Of a DNA stretch of 64,000 nucleotides, positions 31,300-42,233 are shown piece by piece; the stretch's first letter is position 1; each line of letters opens with the position of its first letter. The notes beneath the pieces were generated by a model that was not told the DNA's origin, ran no database searches, and saw only the letters and a program-made list of their open reading frames with translations. Source of the DNA: Rhynchopus sp. YZ270_cl-10 (Eukaryota > Euglenozoa > Diplonemea > Diplonemida > Diplonemidae); NCBI GenBank assembly GCA_964035575.1, contig OZ037842.1:434001-498000 (forward strand). Direction: 5' to 3'. Made by a program: the position numbers and the translations under genes.

Positions 31300-32348
31300 G
31301 TGTGTATCTGGTGTTTGACGGTTTTTTTTTTTTTTTTTTTTTTTTCCACATCAATTTTTTTTGAAAATTTTTTGGAATAGTGTAGTTGCCCTGCATTTTT
31401 TGTAGCACAACAAATCTTACAGCATGCATCGACACAAACGACTGAGGAGGAACGACAATGGATAGGTGGGTTAAAAAAAGTCTTTTTTTTTGTTGGGTAT
31501 GAGGACCAGATAAATAGGTCTCCGTCTGTGCTACCTTCACAGTGTTAAATGGGGTGTTAAGATAGGGAGGTTATGTGAGAGGGGAAGGGAAGTGAAGCAA
31601 TAAAGTATCAATATGCAGATGCAGAAATTAAAAAAGAAGAAGAAAGAAAATAAAGAGAAAAAAAATGGGCCTTTCAGAATGCTCTGAAAGGAATATGGTA
31701 TACAGATTCGCCATTTTATAAACGAATCAAAAAAGTTTCGCCCAAAAAAAAAAAAAAAAGAAATAAACGTTTATAAGATGACCTAAGCCTCTCATGCTTA
31801 GTCACCTTGCAATGAAGAAAAGAAAAAGCGGTGTGGCGTTTTTATTTTACAACATCTCCAACCAAATGAAGGAGCCAAACGCCTTTCCTCAGAAGGCGTA
31901 AAACAAAGCCTTGGTATAGCGACGTAAGTCTCGCAGCTGAGTCACCTTGTATTTTTTGTTTCATATACTAACTATTCTACTGAATCGAACAGGGGGCCCC
32001 GCTACCGTTTTAAGGTACCGCCTTGTATTTTTTTATAAAAGAAAACATCAAAAAATGAGACAATTGCCTCAATACACTGCATGCAGTGAACAAAATAACG
32101 TATCTTTTTTTTTGGATTTTTTTTTGGACAAAAAACTGATTCCGGTTAGGGGGCTTTGGGGCGGTGGTGTCTGGAACTGGCTGCTGGGGGGGAGAAAGCA
32201 GCTTTATTTTTCTACACTGTCAATAAAATGGATCAGCAGAAAAAGGATTGTCCAAGTACACGAAAAGAGAGAGCAAAGCTAATAGCGTTAAAGAGGTGGA
32301 AGTGGAACACTTCAGGCAGGGGGCCTTGAGGGCTGACCCTAAAACCCT
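31300..32348. other. Intergenic DNA, T tract and hairpins
   Basis: A 24-base T run at 31322, an AATAGTGTAGTTGC motif at 31376 also present at 22733, and an H1 hairpin. No gene seen. Confidence 0.5.
31775..31808. repeat. Short hairpin, family H1
   Basis: AAGATGACCTAAGC and GCTTAGTCACCTT. Confidence 0.75.
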
Positions 32349-32766
32349 AAAATCTACTTTTATCCACCTGATTTTGAAGCACCTTGGGGGGCATTGGGGA
32401 CATTGTGAGGCAGGTGCCTGTTTGTGTAGGTGGCCCACCTGATTTTTACCCCGCGGATATGTCCGGACAGATCAGGACAGTGCCGGAAAGGTCCAGAAAA
32501 CTGATATCCTGTGTAAAACTGCACTGGGCACTGGGTATTTTGGGGGCGGAAGAGGGGTGACTATTTGCCTGAGAAGGATGTGTTTGGACTCACTCCGCCC
32601 CTCTTCATCACTCTTGCGCCAAGGAAACCATCGGACAAACAGGGGTACAAGTTCCCGTGAGCAAACGGGTGGGGTACCCAGTAACCAGAACACCCAAAAC
32701 CAAAATAAAAAAACGCGCGTTGGGGGACATTGGGGGGGTTTGCTGCTTTTTTCAAAATCAGGTGGT
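32349..32766. mobile_element. 0.42-kb inverted-repeat element
   Basis: CCACCTGATTTTGAAG at left and TTTTCAAAATCAGGTGG at right. A further CCACCTGATTTTTACCCCGC lies inside at 32436. Confidence 0.55.
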
Positions 32767-32808
32767 TTATTCCTGAAAAAAAATAAAAGAGTAAAAGGGA
32801 GGGTGATA

Positions 32809-32841
32809 AAGTGAACCTAAGCCTCTTGTGCTTAGTCATCT
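32809..32841. repeat. Short hairpin, family H1
   Basis: AAGTGAACCTAAGC and GCTTAGTCATCT. Confidence 0.65.
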
Positions 32842-32996
32842 GAAAACCCACAATAAAAATAGCGAAAAAAATCTCAGAATTCTTGAAATCATAAACTTTA
32901 TTGAAATCTACCTCCCTTTGGGAGCGGAAAAACCGTGCCTGTATATCCCTATTGGGATGCTGTCAATAAGACAAAAAAAAAATATTTTTTTTGAAA

Positions 32997-33029
32997 AGAT
33001 GCGTGTCTCTCATGCACACGCACACACCT
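32997..33029. repeat. Short hairpin, family H2
   Basis: AAGATGCGTGTCTCTCATGC followed by ACACGCACACACCTT. Confidence 0.55.
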
Positions 33030-33550
33030 TAGACAAACACAAAATAGATTTCTGTATCATCGTGTGGGTTGACCATTTTCAGATTACCGTGTTTTGAAAA
33101 AATATGGACCAGAAAAATTGGTCCATAAAAAAAAAAAAAAAATCCCAAAAAGTCCATGATTATGCTGATCCATAATTTTTCGAAACACGGTATCAACGAA
33201 CAGCAATGGGTAGTTCTGAAAGGCGTTGGATAAGACCTCTGAGCTGTTGAGATTCGGGGGGGGGGGGGGGGTAAGATTTTTTTTATTATTTTTTGGCAAA
33301 ACAAGGAATGTGGCTTTTTGCTTCCATTTCGAGGGTAATTGGGGTATAATAAAAAGCAGGGTTTGGGGTAGGAAAGGCAGAACCGAATCTACCTTAATCA
33401 GAACGAACAAAAAAAGAGGAAATAATTTTTTTTTTTTATGTTGGTATCAGGGTATAAGCTTGGATTTTGGATTTTTTCCAGAATTAGGTTTTTTGAATTT
33501 TTTTTTTTGGTGGGGTTATAGACCAGCCCCGCCGCCAGGATTTTGGGTTT

Positions 33551-34022
33551 TGAAAAAGTTCTGTTGATGGTCCAAAAAAAAATTTTCGCGCTTCGCGCGA
33601 AAACCTCTGCAAAGCTCCTTCGTCGTGGCCTCTGGCGGAGAGATGCATGTTCCCCAAGCCCGGTCAGAGTTCCTCCGAATCAGCGACATTCGCTCTTTCC
33701 TCTCACCATGCTGTACATTGTACTCTACGGTGGCCGTCCACAAGCCGTAGTGGGTGTCAGCCTTCTTATCAGTAAGCAGCGGTCATGGTACCCAAAGGTT
33801 CCTGGCGAAGCCACGGTACGCAACATTTTTAAAAAATGTTCCCATAAAATGGAACTGCGTTGGTGGGAGCTGCTTGCGCCGCAGGCGCACGGTACGCAAC
33901 TTTTTTTTTTTTCCAACACCCGATTTTGACTTTTTTGGGACGTTTGAGCACTCACCTCTCCATATCTTCTTCTCCTGAGATTTTTTGACAAGTAGAACGG
34001 GTCTGAACCACTCAACAGAACT
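33551..34022. repeat. Dispersed repeat bounded by GTTCTGTTGA / TCAACAGAAC
   Basis: Its right half matches 16400-16540. The ends are inverse copies. Confidence 0.7.
33800..33902 (-). repeat. CGTACCGTG-family repeat, short copy
   Basis: TCCTGGCGAAGCCACGGTAC to GCGCACGGTACGCAAC, nested in two other repeats. Confidence 0.75.
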
Positions 34023-34197
34023 TTTTTTTTTTTTTTTTTTTTCCCCGAAAAATTTCAGAATTAGGTTTTTGAACCTAATTCTGAGTACCAAGCTTATACC
34101 CTGGTTGGTATAGACAAGAAGTAGTCGGGTAATACAACTTCGAGCCAAGTTTTTTTGTAGGTTTTTTGAAAAGCTTTTTTCATTTTCACTCACATTT

Positions 34198-34311
34198 CCA
34201 CCTGTTTTTTACCCCGCGTATAGGCGCGTAAAGGCCCGTTTAGGCCAAACCCCAGCCTTAACGCGCCTTTACGCGCTATACGCGCCTATACGCGGGGTAA
34301 AAATCAGGTGG
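34198..34311. repeat. 114-bp palindrome
   Basis: ACCCCGCGTATAGGCGCG on the left and CGCGCCTATACGCGGGGT on the right, with CCACCTG/CAGGTGG tips like the 32349 element. Confidence 0.85.
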
Positions 34312-34319
34312 CATTTCCG

Positions 34320-35132
34320 CGAAATAGAAAAAAAGAGGGCAAAAATAACATAAAAAAACCACAAAAAAAAATGGTGGGTTGAGCTGTTGACAAAGGGGGG
34401 GGGGGGGGGGTAGGGGCGGTCATATCCTGTATTAAAAGTGTGAGAAAATGACATTTTTCAAAATGTTGTCAAAAGTGATTCTAAGGTAAAAAAAAGTAGA
34501 AAATCCACCCCACAGGCCCAAAAAAATGTGGTGTGCCCCGTTTTCCACCCTTTTTGTGCCTCTCAGGGGCCCAAATCACAGTTTTTTAAAAATCTCCCAT
34601 GGTTCTAAGTTCCACCAAGTCCCTCTAAACACCCCGAAACCGCCTGGGTACCCCTCGGGATAGGTTCTGGGGTGAAAATATGTGGCTTTGGGGGCTTTTC
34701 TGGCCCCTGGCTCACTGCGAGGCGTGATGAATGTGTGGGCAGGTACAAGTTGGTGGTCACTTTTGAAAAGATGCAAAAAAGTCGCTCAGAAGTGGTCAAA
34801 AGTGCTCAAAACCGGGCGGAATTCGATTTTTGGGGTCCCAATGGACATATTTTCTGGTTTCATCCAGCAGTACTCGCCCAAAGCAGAAGAGGAAACTGAA
34901 TTTTAAATAAATCTGGGAACAGAGGGGGGGTGAAAAGGTACGAAGTCATGGACACCCATTTTTTTTTTTTTGAATTTTTAAAATCAGGGCCACTAAAGTG
35001 CCACAAAAGGGTAAACTCGGGGCCTGAGACGGTTTTGGGGGGGGTGTGGGTGGGTTGGTATGGTCAGAAACACTATGAAAGCCGTGGTTGGGGTTTCTTA
35101 AAAAATGACGTTTGCCACTAGCTTTTGATAGA
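34320..35132. other. Spacer before the TIR element
   Basis: G run at 34396-34411, no supported gene. Confidence 0.5.
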
Positions 35133-35159
35133 CCCTACACGGTGCGGTAGTCAGCAAAA

Positions 35160-35330
35160 TGACAACCTAAATGACAACCTCAATGACATGTCATAATTAT
35201 GACAACCCTATAGGTTGTCAGTGACAACCTAGGGGTTGTCAAATGACAACCTGAGGTTGTCAAATGACAACCTGAGGTTGTCAAATGACAACCTATAGGT
35301 TGTCATTTGACAACCTTATGCATGTGAAAT
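35160..35330. repeat. Left subterminal GACAACC/GGTTGTC array
   Basis: More than ten copies of the GACAACC core in both orientations, many paired as GACAACCTATAGGTTGTC or TTGTCAAATGACAA. Such arrays usually bind an element-encoded protein. Confidence 0.85.
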
Positions 35331-35573
35331 GCCTTGCAACAGCCATTTTTATTGGAAATGTGGGAGGTTGGGGGGTTGGGAGGTTGGTGGTTACCTGTTT
35401 GATTGTTGATTGTTGAATGTCCATGCACTGTAAAAATTTATTTAAAAAAAAAGGAGGAGATGGGGGGGGTGATTTCTGTTTTTGTTGATTTCATGATGAT
35501 TTGGGTCCCTCACCCCCTTTGTAAAAATCCCGCCCATACACATATGCAGGGGTCAAGTGACTGACGTGCCTGA

Positions 35574-36506
35574 CTAGTGCCATTGAACACTCTCTTCGGA
35601 GTCCTCCTTGTTTGCCTCTGTGTCACTGGCCTCAGCAAGAGTCTCCTCAGGATCCTCAGGAGCCTCCTCAGGAACTTCGTCCTCCCCAAACACGGACATC
35701 CATGATGCCCCGTCCATTTTCACAGAGAGTGCGTTGGGGGCCCCCACGGGTATGTCCACACGAGTAATTCCCACCTGCACCATCACGGAAGTCTCCCTCG
35801 TCGAATCAAGGGACAGAGTGCTGGGGACATCATACGTACCGTCGACCACCCCGATGCTGGCCCCGATGGCAAGGCGCTCCCGCTTCAACGCAAAGCTCAG
35901 CTTGTGACCCTGCAGCGTCGGGTCGGTGCAAAACACGGTGCAACCGTTTTCAATAAAAATTCGGTGCACTTTTCCACCCGGTGTCATCTTTTCCCCCATC
36001 ACCGTGATGATAGGCCATACGGAAGCGCGGGGGCCTCTTTTGATGACCCCCTTGGCCGCCGTTGTCCCTGTTCCCTCGTTGACAATGGACGTGTACAAGC
36101 ACGCCATGTCCATGTCCCCCAGCGACGCCCCTTCCCGAACTACAAGCGCCAGACGCTTGTACGCCTCCGTCTTCTTTGCGGCGTCCGATATCCCAGGCAA
36201 CTTCCGCAGCACGAGTCCGCCAAACACAGTCTCCTTCACTGCCCCTCCGTTCCCTGAGATGCGGAGGCTGTACACACCTTTGGCAGCATCAGCCTCTGCC
36301 CTGTTCTTCGCCTGTGTGATGGCAAATTTTTTGCCAAGTTCAGCTGCCACTGAGCCATCATTGGACTTGAAGTCCACCTTGAAACATTTCGAAATCAAGG
36401 CCCTCAGTGCAGGGTGACTTAAGGGGGTTGCACCGGCGGGGTTCTTCGCTTTGTACACATAAACAGTACAAAAGTCGTTTGCAATCGTCGTCTGCTTGCT
36501 TGTCAT
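35574..36506 (-). CDS. Unknown 310-residue protein with acidic tail, in the TIR element
   Basis: One open frame from MTSKQTTIANDF to VQWH. I do not recognise it. The middle is rich in alternating hydrophobic residues (VMVQVGITRVDIPVG, KLSFALKRERL), suggesting beta structure. The last 35 residues are strongly acidic with many Glu-Pro and Glu-Glu pairs. The final 39 codons lie inside the left inverted repeat, so a second copy of the tail sits in the right arm. Codon composition is like the host genes, and the frame is uninterrupted, which argues for recent function. DNA binding, packaging or a structural role are all possible; none is shown. Confidence 0.75.
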   Translation of the reverse strand: MTSKQTTIANDFCTVYVYKAKNPAGATPLSHPALRALISKCFKVDFKSNDGSVAAELGKKFAITQAKNRAEADAAKGVYSLRISGNGGAVKETVFGGLVLRKLPGISDAAKKTEAYKRLALVVREGASLGDMDMACLYTSIVNEGTGTTAAKGVIKRGPRASVWPIITVMGEKMTPGGKVHRIFIENGCTVFCTDPTLQGHKLSFALKRERLAIGASIGVVDGTYDVPSTLSLDSTRETSVMVQVGITRVDIPVGAPNALSVKMDGASWMSVFGEDEVPEEAPEDPEETLAEASDTEANKEDSEESVQWH

Positions 36507-36733
36507 GATATGATGTGGTGTGGTTTTTGGATCCTGGAAAGAGGGTGCGACTAATGGGATTGCGATGGAACAAAAACGAGTGCTATGGGGGGGGGGGAGG
36601 GGGATTCATTCCTTTGTATAGATTCGCGGTAAACAAACAAACAAACAAACAAACAAATAGTGGAGCACATTCTAGAGTGGCAACGCTGAACAAACAAAAA
36701 ATACAACAACAACAACAAAATGTAAACAGGCTA

Positions 36734-37771
36734 CTACTCTCCGTGCATGTTGTACATATGATTTTCTACGGCTCTCGGTGAGGAAAACACGTCCATACAA
36801 ATGGGACAATGTTTCTTGGAAATATCCTCTGAGTGATTACACAAAAGATGCTGGCTAAAACCTCGCTTGGAAACATTGCGTTCGCATATGGGGCATTCCT
36901 GCCTGCATGCACAAGTAATTGAAGGGCGGTGATTTGCGTCGTAGTGACAATAGAGCTTGTGCGCGGTATTGAAATTTGTTTGTGTTCCAAGTCTGGTACA
37001 GATGGTGCATATATAGCCTTCGCCCGCATCCTCTGATTCTGATTCTGGTTCTGGTTCTGATTTGCTTTCCACAACAGGGGGTACCCTCCATGATGGCTCC
37101 TTACACACGCAAATCTTCTTCACCCTACCCTCATCAGGGTTGGACAAGAATTTTTGCCCCCACCCTGTTCGGCGTTTTATGTGTTTTCCCAGTCCAGCAC
37201 GTTGCAGTCGCTGCACCAAGTTAGTGCACGCGGTTTTCCAAGTCTCATCTACTACTGTTATGCATTTGCACAGCCACAACGTATCAAACTCCCAAAGTGC
37301 GGGAAGCGCGTCCGTTAGGGGGCCCAGTGGTGACATCGGCACTCCATGTTTAGTTTCAATTTCGAATGCCAAGAAATCGCGTTCCATTGTATTTGGGGAG
37401 GTGCATGCCGTCCAACGCTTCCTCTCCCCATTGGCATGCTCGAACAGTTCGTCCGACACGGTCACTCTGTGTGCGTCTTCTTCATCGAACCAATGTTCGA
37501 CTGAGTGCATGTACGTGCTTTTCGTAACCCCTGGATTCGCCCATTCAAGCAAATACACGGTAAGGTGGTAACACAGTAATGCGAACAAGTAATCTTTTGC
37601 GTATGGCCTCGACTCGTTCGGGTTTGGGTTTGGTGTGTGGAAGAACCTCACTGGTATGTCACTATACCGAAAGTAGTAAAGGCCCTGCATGGCCTGGCAC
37701 AATATTAGTTTGCTCCCCTCATTTTCCTGAATGAGGCTGCGTAGGATAGTTCGTGACTGCGTGCCTGTCAT
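36734..37771 (-). CDS. Unknown 345-residue protein with C-terminal zinc fingers, in the TIR element
   Basis: An open frame from MTGTQSRTIL to NMHGE. The first 220 residues match no family I know. A Glu/Ser/Pro linker (KSEPEPESESEDAGEG) leads to three finger-like modules: CTICTRL with HKLYCHYDANH, CPICERNVSKRGFSQHLLCNH (split here as CPICERN and HLLCNH), and CPICMDVFSSP with HMYNMHGE. This suggests nucleic-acid binding, perhaps of the palindromic end repeats. It lies 227 bp upstream of the 310-residue gene on the same strand; the spacer holds (CAAA)n and (CAA)n runs. Confidence 0.75.
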   Translation of the reverse strand: MTGTQSRTILRSLIQENEGSKLILCQAMQGLYYFRYSDIPVRFFHTPNPNPNESRPYAKDYLFALLCYHLTVYLLEWANPGVTKSTYMHSVEHWFDEEDAHRVTVSDELFEHANGERKRWTACTSPNTMERDFLAFEIETKHGVPMSPLGPLTDALPALWEFDTLWLCKCITVVDETWKTACTNLVQRLQRAGLGKHIKRRTGWGQKFLSNPDEGRVKKICVCKEPSWRVPPVVESKSEPEPESESEDAGEGYICTICTRLGTQTNFNTAHKLYCHYDANHRPSITCACRQECPICERNVSKRGFSQHLLCNHSEDISKKHCPICMDVFSSPRAVENHMYNMHGE

Positions 37772-37884
37772 ATTGCTACTACTGCCGACAGTCCTAGCTG
37801 GACTCTGTTGCGACCTATGATGTTCCCCACCACCCGCACTGTTTCATGATCAATTCCCATTATTTTTTTTTTTTTTTGTCCTGT

Positions 37885-37993
37885 CATGGATGTCCGTGTT
37901 TGGGGAGGATGAAGTTCCTGAGGAGGCTCTTGCTGAGGCCAGTGACACAGAGGCAACCAAAGAGGACTCCGAAGAGAGTGTTCAATGGCACTA
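37885..37993 (+). pseudogene. Second copy of the 310-residue gene's tail in the right arm
   Basis: Reads SVFGEDEVPEEALAEASDTEATKEDSEESVQWH-stop in two overlapping pieces (SVFGEDEVPEEALAEAS then DTEATKEDSEESVQWH). Compared with the left arm it lacks a block of whole codons (the PEDPEET region), and Asn is Thr once. The frame and stop are kept. No start is attached, so it is a partial copy. Confidence 0.8.
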
Positions 37994-38234
37994 GTCAGAC
38001 ACGTCAGTCACTTGACTCCTGCATATGTGTATGGGCGGGATTTTTACAAAGGGGGTGAGGGACCCAAATCATCATGAAATCAACAAAAACAGAAATCACC
38101 CCCCCATCTCCTCCTTTTTTTTTAAATAAATTTTTACAGTGCAGAGACAGCAAACAACAATCAACAATCAAACAGGTAACCACCAACCTCCCACATTTCC
38201 AATAAAAATGGCTGTTGCAAGGCATTTCACATGC

Positions 38235-38385
38235 ATAAGGTTGTCAAATGACAACCTATAGGTTGTCATTTGACAACCTATAGGTTGTCATTTGACAACC
38301 CCTAGGTTGTCACTGACAACCTAGGGGTTGTCTCGCACCGAGGGTTGTCCTTTGACATGTCCTTGAGGTTGTCATTTTGATGACT
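38235..38385. repeat. Right subterminal GACAACC/GGTTGTC array
   Basis: Mirror of the left array with a different copy number and one odd spacer (TCTCGCACCGAG), so the arms are not freshly copied from each other. Confidence 0.85.
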
Positions 38386-38577
38386 ACCGCACCGTGTAGG
38401 GGGGGGGGGGGGGGGGGGGGGTTTGGGTGGAATTATTACGGTATTCTTTCATGGGTTTGGGGGAAGCGATTCGCACACAAAAATGGGGGAGGGTTTGGGA
38501 TGACGAGCCTCATCCAATTTAAGGAATACTCAGGAACTTGGGAAAACCCACAGCTGCCGTGCAAAAATAGCTATTTA

Positions 38578-38720
38578 TTGGAGTGAAAATAAGTCGTTTT
38601 TTTCACCGAGTTGGTGTTTTCAACCCGAGTTACTTTAATTCACGAGCGAAGCGAGGGAATTAAAGTCACGAGGGTTGAAAACACCAACGAGGTGAAAAAA
38701 ACGCTTATTTTCTACTCCAA
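38578..38720. repeat. 143-bp hairpin
   Basis: TTGGAGTGAAAATAAG with its inverse at 38706-38720; inner GGTGTTTTCAACCC pairs with GGGTTGAAAACACC around ACGAGCGAAGCGAGG. Confidence 0.85.
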
Positions 38721-38727
38721 GACATAA

Positions 38728-39391
38728 TTTTATCCATAAGTGTGAAGCTTTATTTTCCGAGCCCGCCCAAGTGTCGTGTGAGAGACTTGTAGTGTGGATC
38801 CCCAGTGTCTTGCACCGCTTCTTCTGAGCCCAACGCTATTTGGCCTGTCGACGTACTAAATACGAAGACAGGGGGGCGGTGCCAACAATTTTCCAATGAT
38901 GTAACGTTTATCTGATTGATTTATCGTTTCATATACTTTGTGTGTCCTACTTCACCTGCACACCCAAGGTTATTGAACGATACTTTCAAGCGATACTTCG
39001 TAATGTCATTGGGGGTACTGGTACTGGGTACCTGGGGAAAACACGTCCGTTTTTGTTCGCGATAACACGCACACTTTTTGTACGTGCTATCGCAATTTAC
39101 CCTAAAATATATTACCTCCGCTGACATAGCTCAAGGGCTACTCCAACAAGTTTGTAGCTACCACCATGCACACCCCGTCCCCCCACCCCAGTCCAGATAC
39201 CCAAAAAAAAAAAAAACTCAAAAAAAATAGGGTGAGTTTGGGGGTGTTTGGGGGCTTAAGACGGGTGAAAAAAAACGGTGAAAATAAAATTTTTATTTTC
39301 ACAGGGTGAAAATAAAAATTTTATTTTCACACCCCTCCACGAACTTTTGGGTGGGCGAGGAAAATAAAGCTTCACGCGCGTGGATAAAAAA
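38728..39391. mobile_element. 0.66-kb inverted-repeat element
   Basis: Left TTTTATCCATAAGTGTGAAG and right inverse ending GGATAAAAA, about 50 bp at 80-85 percent by eye. Contains a segment (38799-39040) shared with 44178-44410, and a GTGAAAATAAAA palindrome at 39279. Confidence 0.7.
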
Positions 39392-39518
39392 TAAAAATAT
39401 CACCTACTTTATTCACACTGTGCCAAATAGGGGAAAATGGGTCATGGGGAAGCCATTTCCATTCTCTAAGGGTGGTTTGTGGTAAGAGGATCAATTTTTA
39501 TTCAAAAAGAAACTTGTA

Positions 39519-39549
39519 AAATGAATGTGCCTCTCTACACACACATCTT
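39519..39549. repeat. Short hairpin, family H2
   Basis: AAATGAATGTGCCTCTCTAC then ACACACATCTT. Confidence 0.55.
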
Positions 39550-42198
39550 ACCTTAACAAAATGGAATAACCGATTCAAAGTTTGAAAACTCTGACATTGG
39601 ACACAATACGTGCAAAAATAAATTGCAAAGATGGGTCTAGCATGCGGTCAAAAAAAGAAACTTGAAAGGAGATTTGTCACCTACACAAAGAAACCCTCTT
39701 CTGCCCAAAGGGCACGTCTGAACAACTATCCTGGGACTGTGCCCTAGTTGGTACACTTTTTCTTCTGGTTTCGTTTATTTTGCTCTGATAAATTGCTGCG
39801 GAAAAACATCCATAACAGCAGATTTTGCAAGACACCTTTTGTTCCTATCCATTCGTTTCACTTGATACACAAAAATTCTTTCGGCGCACCCTTCTTTGAT
39901 GCGTTGGTGGTAATTTGTTATGAATAAAAAAAGAGAGAAGTTGAGAAAGCACAAACTCCTGATACCGTTCATTAGAGGTGACACACGGCACTTTCCTCCG
40001 CGGAACATGAGGCGCCTTCGTGGGTATTCACATAAGGGGGACGTTACATAGTTACACAGTCAATGTTGTGAGTCCGAGTTTAAAACAAAACTTTTGTTAG
40101 CATAATATGCAAAAAGTACTCCGTACAACTTTCGAGGGGTTTTTTTTTGTAACAAAATATTTGAAAAAGTTTTAAACCCAACTCACAACACTGCACACAA
40201 TCGTTACCCCTCAAGGTGGCGAGAGGGGGGTGAAGTTTTGAAAGCGTAAATGGGACCCAACAAAAAGACACATATTATTGAAAATGTTTGCATTTTTGAA
40301 GGGAATTTTCAAAAGATTCGGGTTCGGGGTGGGGGTGAGGGTATAGAGCCGGGTGTAATGTGTTATGGAACTGATCCATTTTGCGTGTTTTTGTTTTAGT
40401 TGTTTCTGGGGTGCTAAGGGTGCTAATTCGCAAAAGTTGACAAAAAGAGAGAAAAAGAGAAGATGGAAAAAGCAAGCGTCTTACATCACGAAGGACGCAG
40501 GCGTTTAAAAAGAGAGAGAAATCTGAGATGAATGTGCCCCCCTCATGCACACAACATCATGTATCGGAAAAAATGGTGTAGTGCAACTGCTGGTATAGGC
40601 AATTTTCGAACTAAAGTGAATTTTGAAAAAAATTGAAAGTATGTAGCATCTCCCAAAAACGTTTTCTTATTTTGAATTTTTCCCCGTTTTTTTTAATTTT
40701 TTTTCACCTTGAAAAGTTGCCTCTTCTGAAAGGGGAAAAGAGAGCACCTTTTTTGTTCGACACCCATCACAGTGTTGGTAAAGAACGCCAGGCTGCCAGA
40801 AGCTTTGACTGATCCCGTACAGGAGGGGGGATGTGGGATATTTTGTTTCATCTGGCGCAGGCGGGTTTAGGTACGAAAAAAAATAAAGTGAAGTTTATAG
40901 TGCAAAGAAAAGGGGGGGGAGATAAGGAGGAGGAGACCTGCATCAAATGAAATGTTAATGTGTAAAAAAAGAGTAGTTGAAACGCGCTGAAAACGCAGTC
41001 GAAAGACACTTCAATTTTTCGAGGGAAAAAAAATATCGGGGAAAATGCGTATTTATTGATAAATAGCTGAAAGGTGAAAAAAATGAGTGTTGAATACTGC
41101 ATCATCTTGGGGGGAAAAGTAAGCGATCAAATCTCAAAAAAAAAAAAAAACGTTCACTTTGTGCGCAACGTCAGGTAAAAGAATCTCTATTTTTTTGGGG
41201 TATGTTGAACTCAAGTCAGATGGGTGACATAGTTTCAACACTTTTTTTTTGTTTGTGTGTAAAATGTGTAATAAATATTCTTGATATTTTTATTACTGCA
41301 ATACGCTCCCACTGACGAGGAAAACATCTTTGAGGCCAAAAAATAGTAGATTTGCTGCCCAATGACTACTACAGATTCTGTTTTACAATCACAAACACAA
41401 TGTTTGCCCATAGTAAACAAGACTCTGAAATGATGGCGAGGGGGTTTGAAAGTTTGTTTGTTTTTATTTTTGTTTTTGCTACTCTGTTTGTTTTGTATGG
41501 CGAGGGGGTATTTGAGTCAAAAGGTAAATAGAAAGATAAAAGCTATAAAAAGATGAAAAGTACATCGCTGTGCACACAACATCTTCAAGAGTAAGGAGAG
41601 AGGTCGGCGTAAGGGTTTTTTGAAAAAGCTATAACGTGTCCGGTATTTCATTGATAACGCACACAAGAGGGGTTTGCACGCCATCTCCGGGAGGGAGTTT
41701 TTTGTTTTGTTTTTTAACGAATAAAACAATGCAGGAAGTAAATGGCAAATTGAAAAAAGAAAGAGGAAATAAAAAAAAGGGGGTTTTTCATATTGTAGTG
41801 AAATACTAGGGGTTTGCGTTTGCCTTTTTTCCTTTAAAAAAAGGCAGTCCCCGCTATTTTGTAGCATCTTTGGTGCTTTTTGGGGGTAAAATCACAAACG
41901 CCATTACAGAGGAAACGAATGTTTGCTGTAAGAAGAAAATAAAAAGACAATTTTATATAGAGACGAAAAAGGGGTCTCCAATAAAGGGTACGTTTTTGGT
42001 GTCCCATCCGTAGGATGAATACATGAGGGAAAAAGAGTATCATTGGAAAAATATTGTGGAAAAAAAAAAAAAAAGAGGAAAAACGATGGTGAATGTGCAT
42101 ATAGTGCACACTAAAAAAAGAAAGAAAAATTTCTTGTAAGACGAGCACCTATTGTAGTCGCCTTATGGAAAAAAAAAAGAGGGGGTTTTTTTCTTGGG

Positions 42199-42233
42199 AG
42201 ATGAATGGGCCCTCTCGGGCTCACAACATCTTT
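42199..42233. repeat. Short hairpin, family H2
   Basis: AGATGAATGGGCCC and GGGCTCACAACATCT around TCTC. Confidence 0.6.

Larger units (their letters stand above)
33441..34111. mobile_element. 0.67-kb element with inverted ends, nested repeats inside
   Basis: CAGGGTATAAGCTTGG at left and CCAAGCTTATACCCTG at right; next in, AGAATTAGGTTTTT and AACCTAATTCT. Inside sits the repeat at 33551-34022, which itself contains a CGTACCGTG-family copy. Confidence 0.65.
35133..38401. mobile_element. 3.27-kb element with long terminal inverted repeats and two unknown genes
   Basis: The ends are CCCTACACGGTGCGGTAGTC at 35133 and its complement finishing at 38401. The inverted repeats run inward to 35704 (about 570 bp) and from 37885 (about 515 bp), up to a CATGGATGTCCGTG junction. 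Next to each tip is an array of GACAACC/GGTTGTC palindromes. Between the repeats are two minus-strand genes. No transposase signature, polymerase, Walker motif or recognisable structural protein is visible. No target duplication is seen: the left flank reads TTTTGATAGA and the right flank is a long G tract. Confidence 0.8.

Noticed and set aside
37768-37858. Short upstream frame whose stop overlaps the ATG of the 345-residue gene
   Set aside because: The ATGA overlap is neat but the frame is about 30 codons and could be chance.
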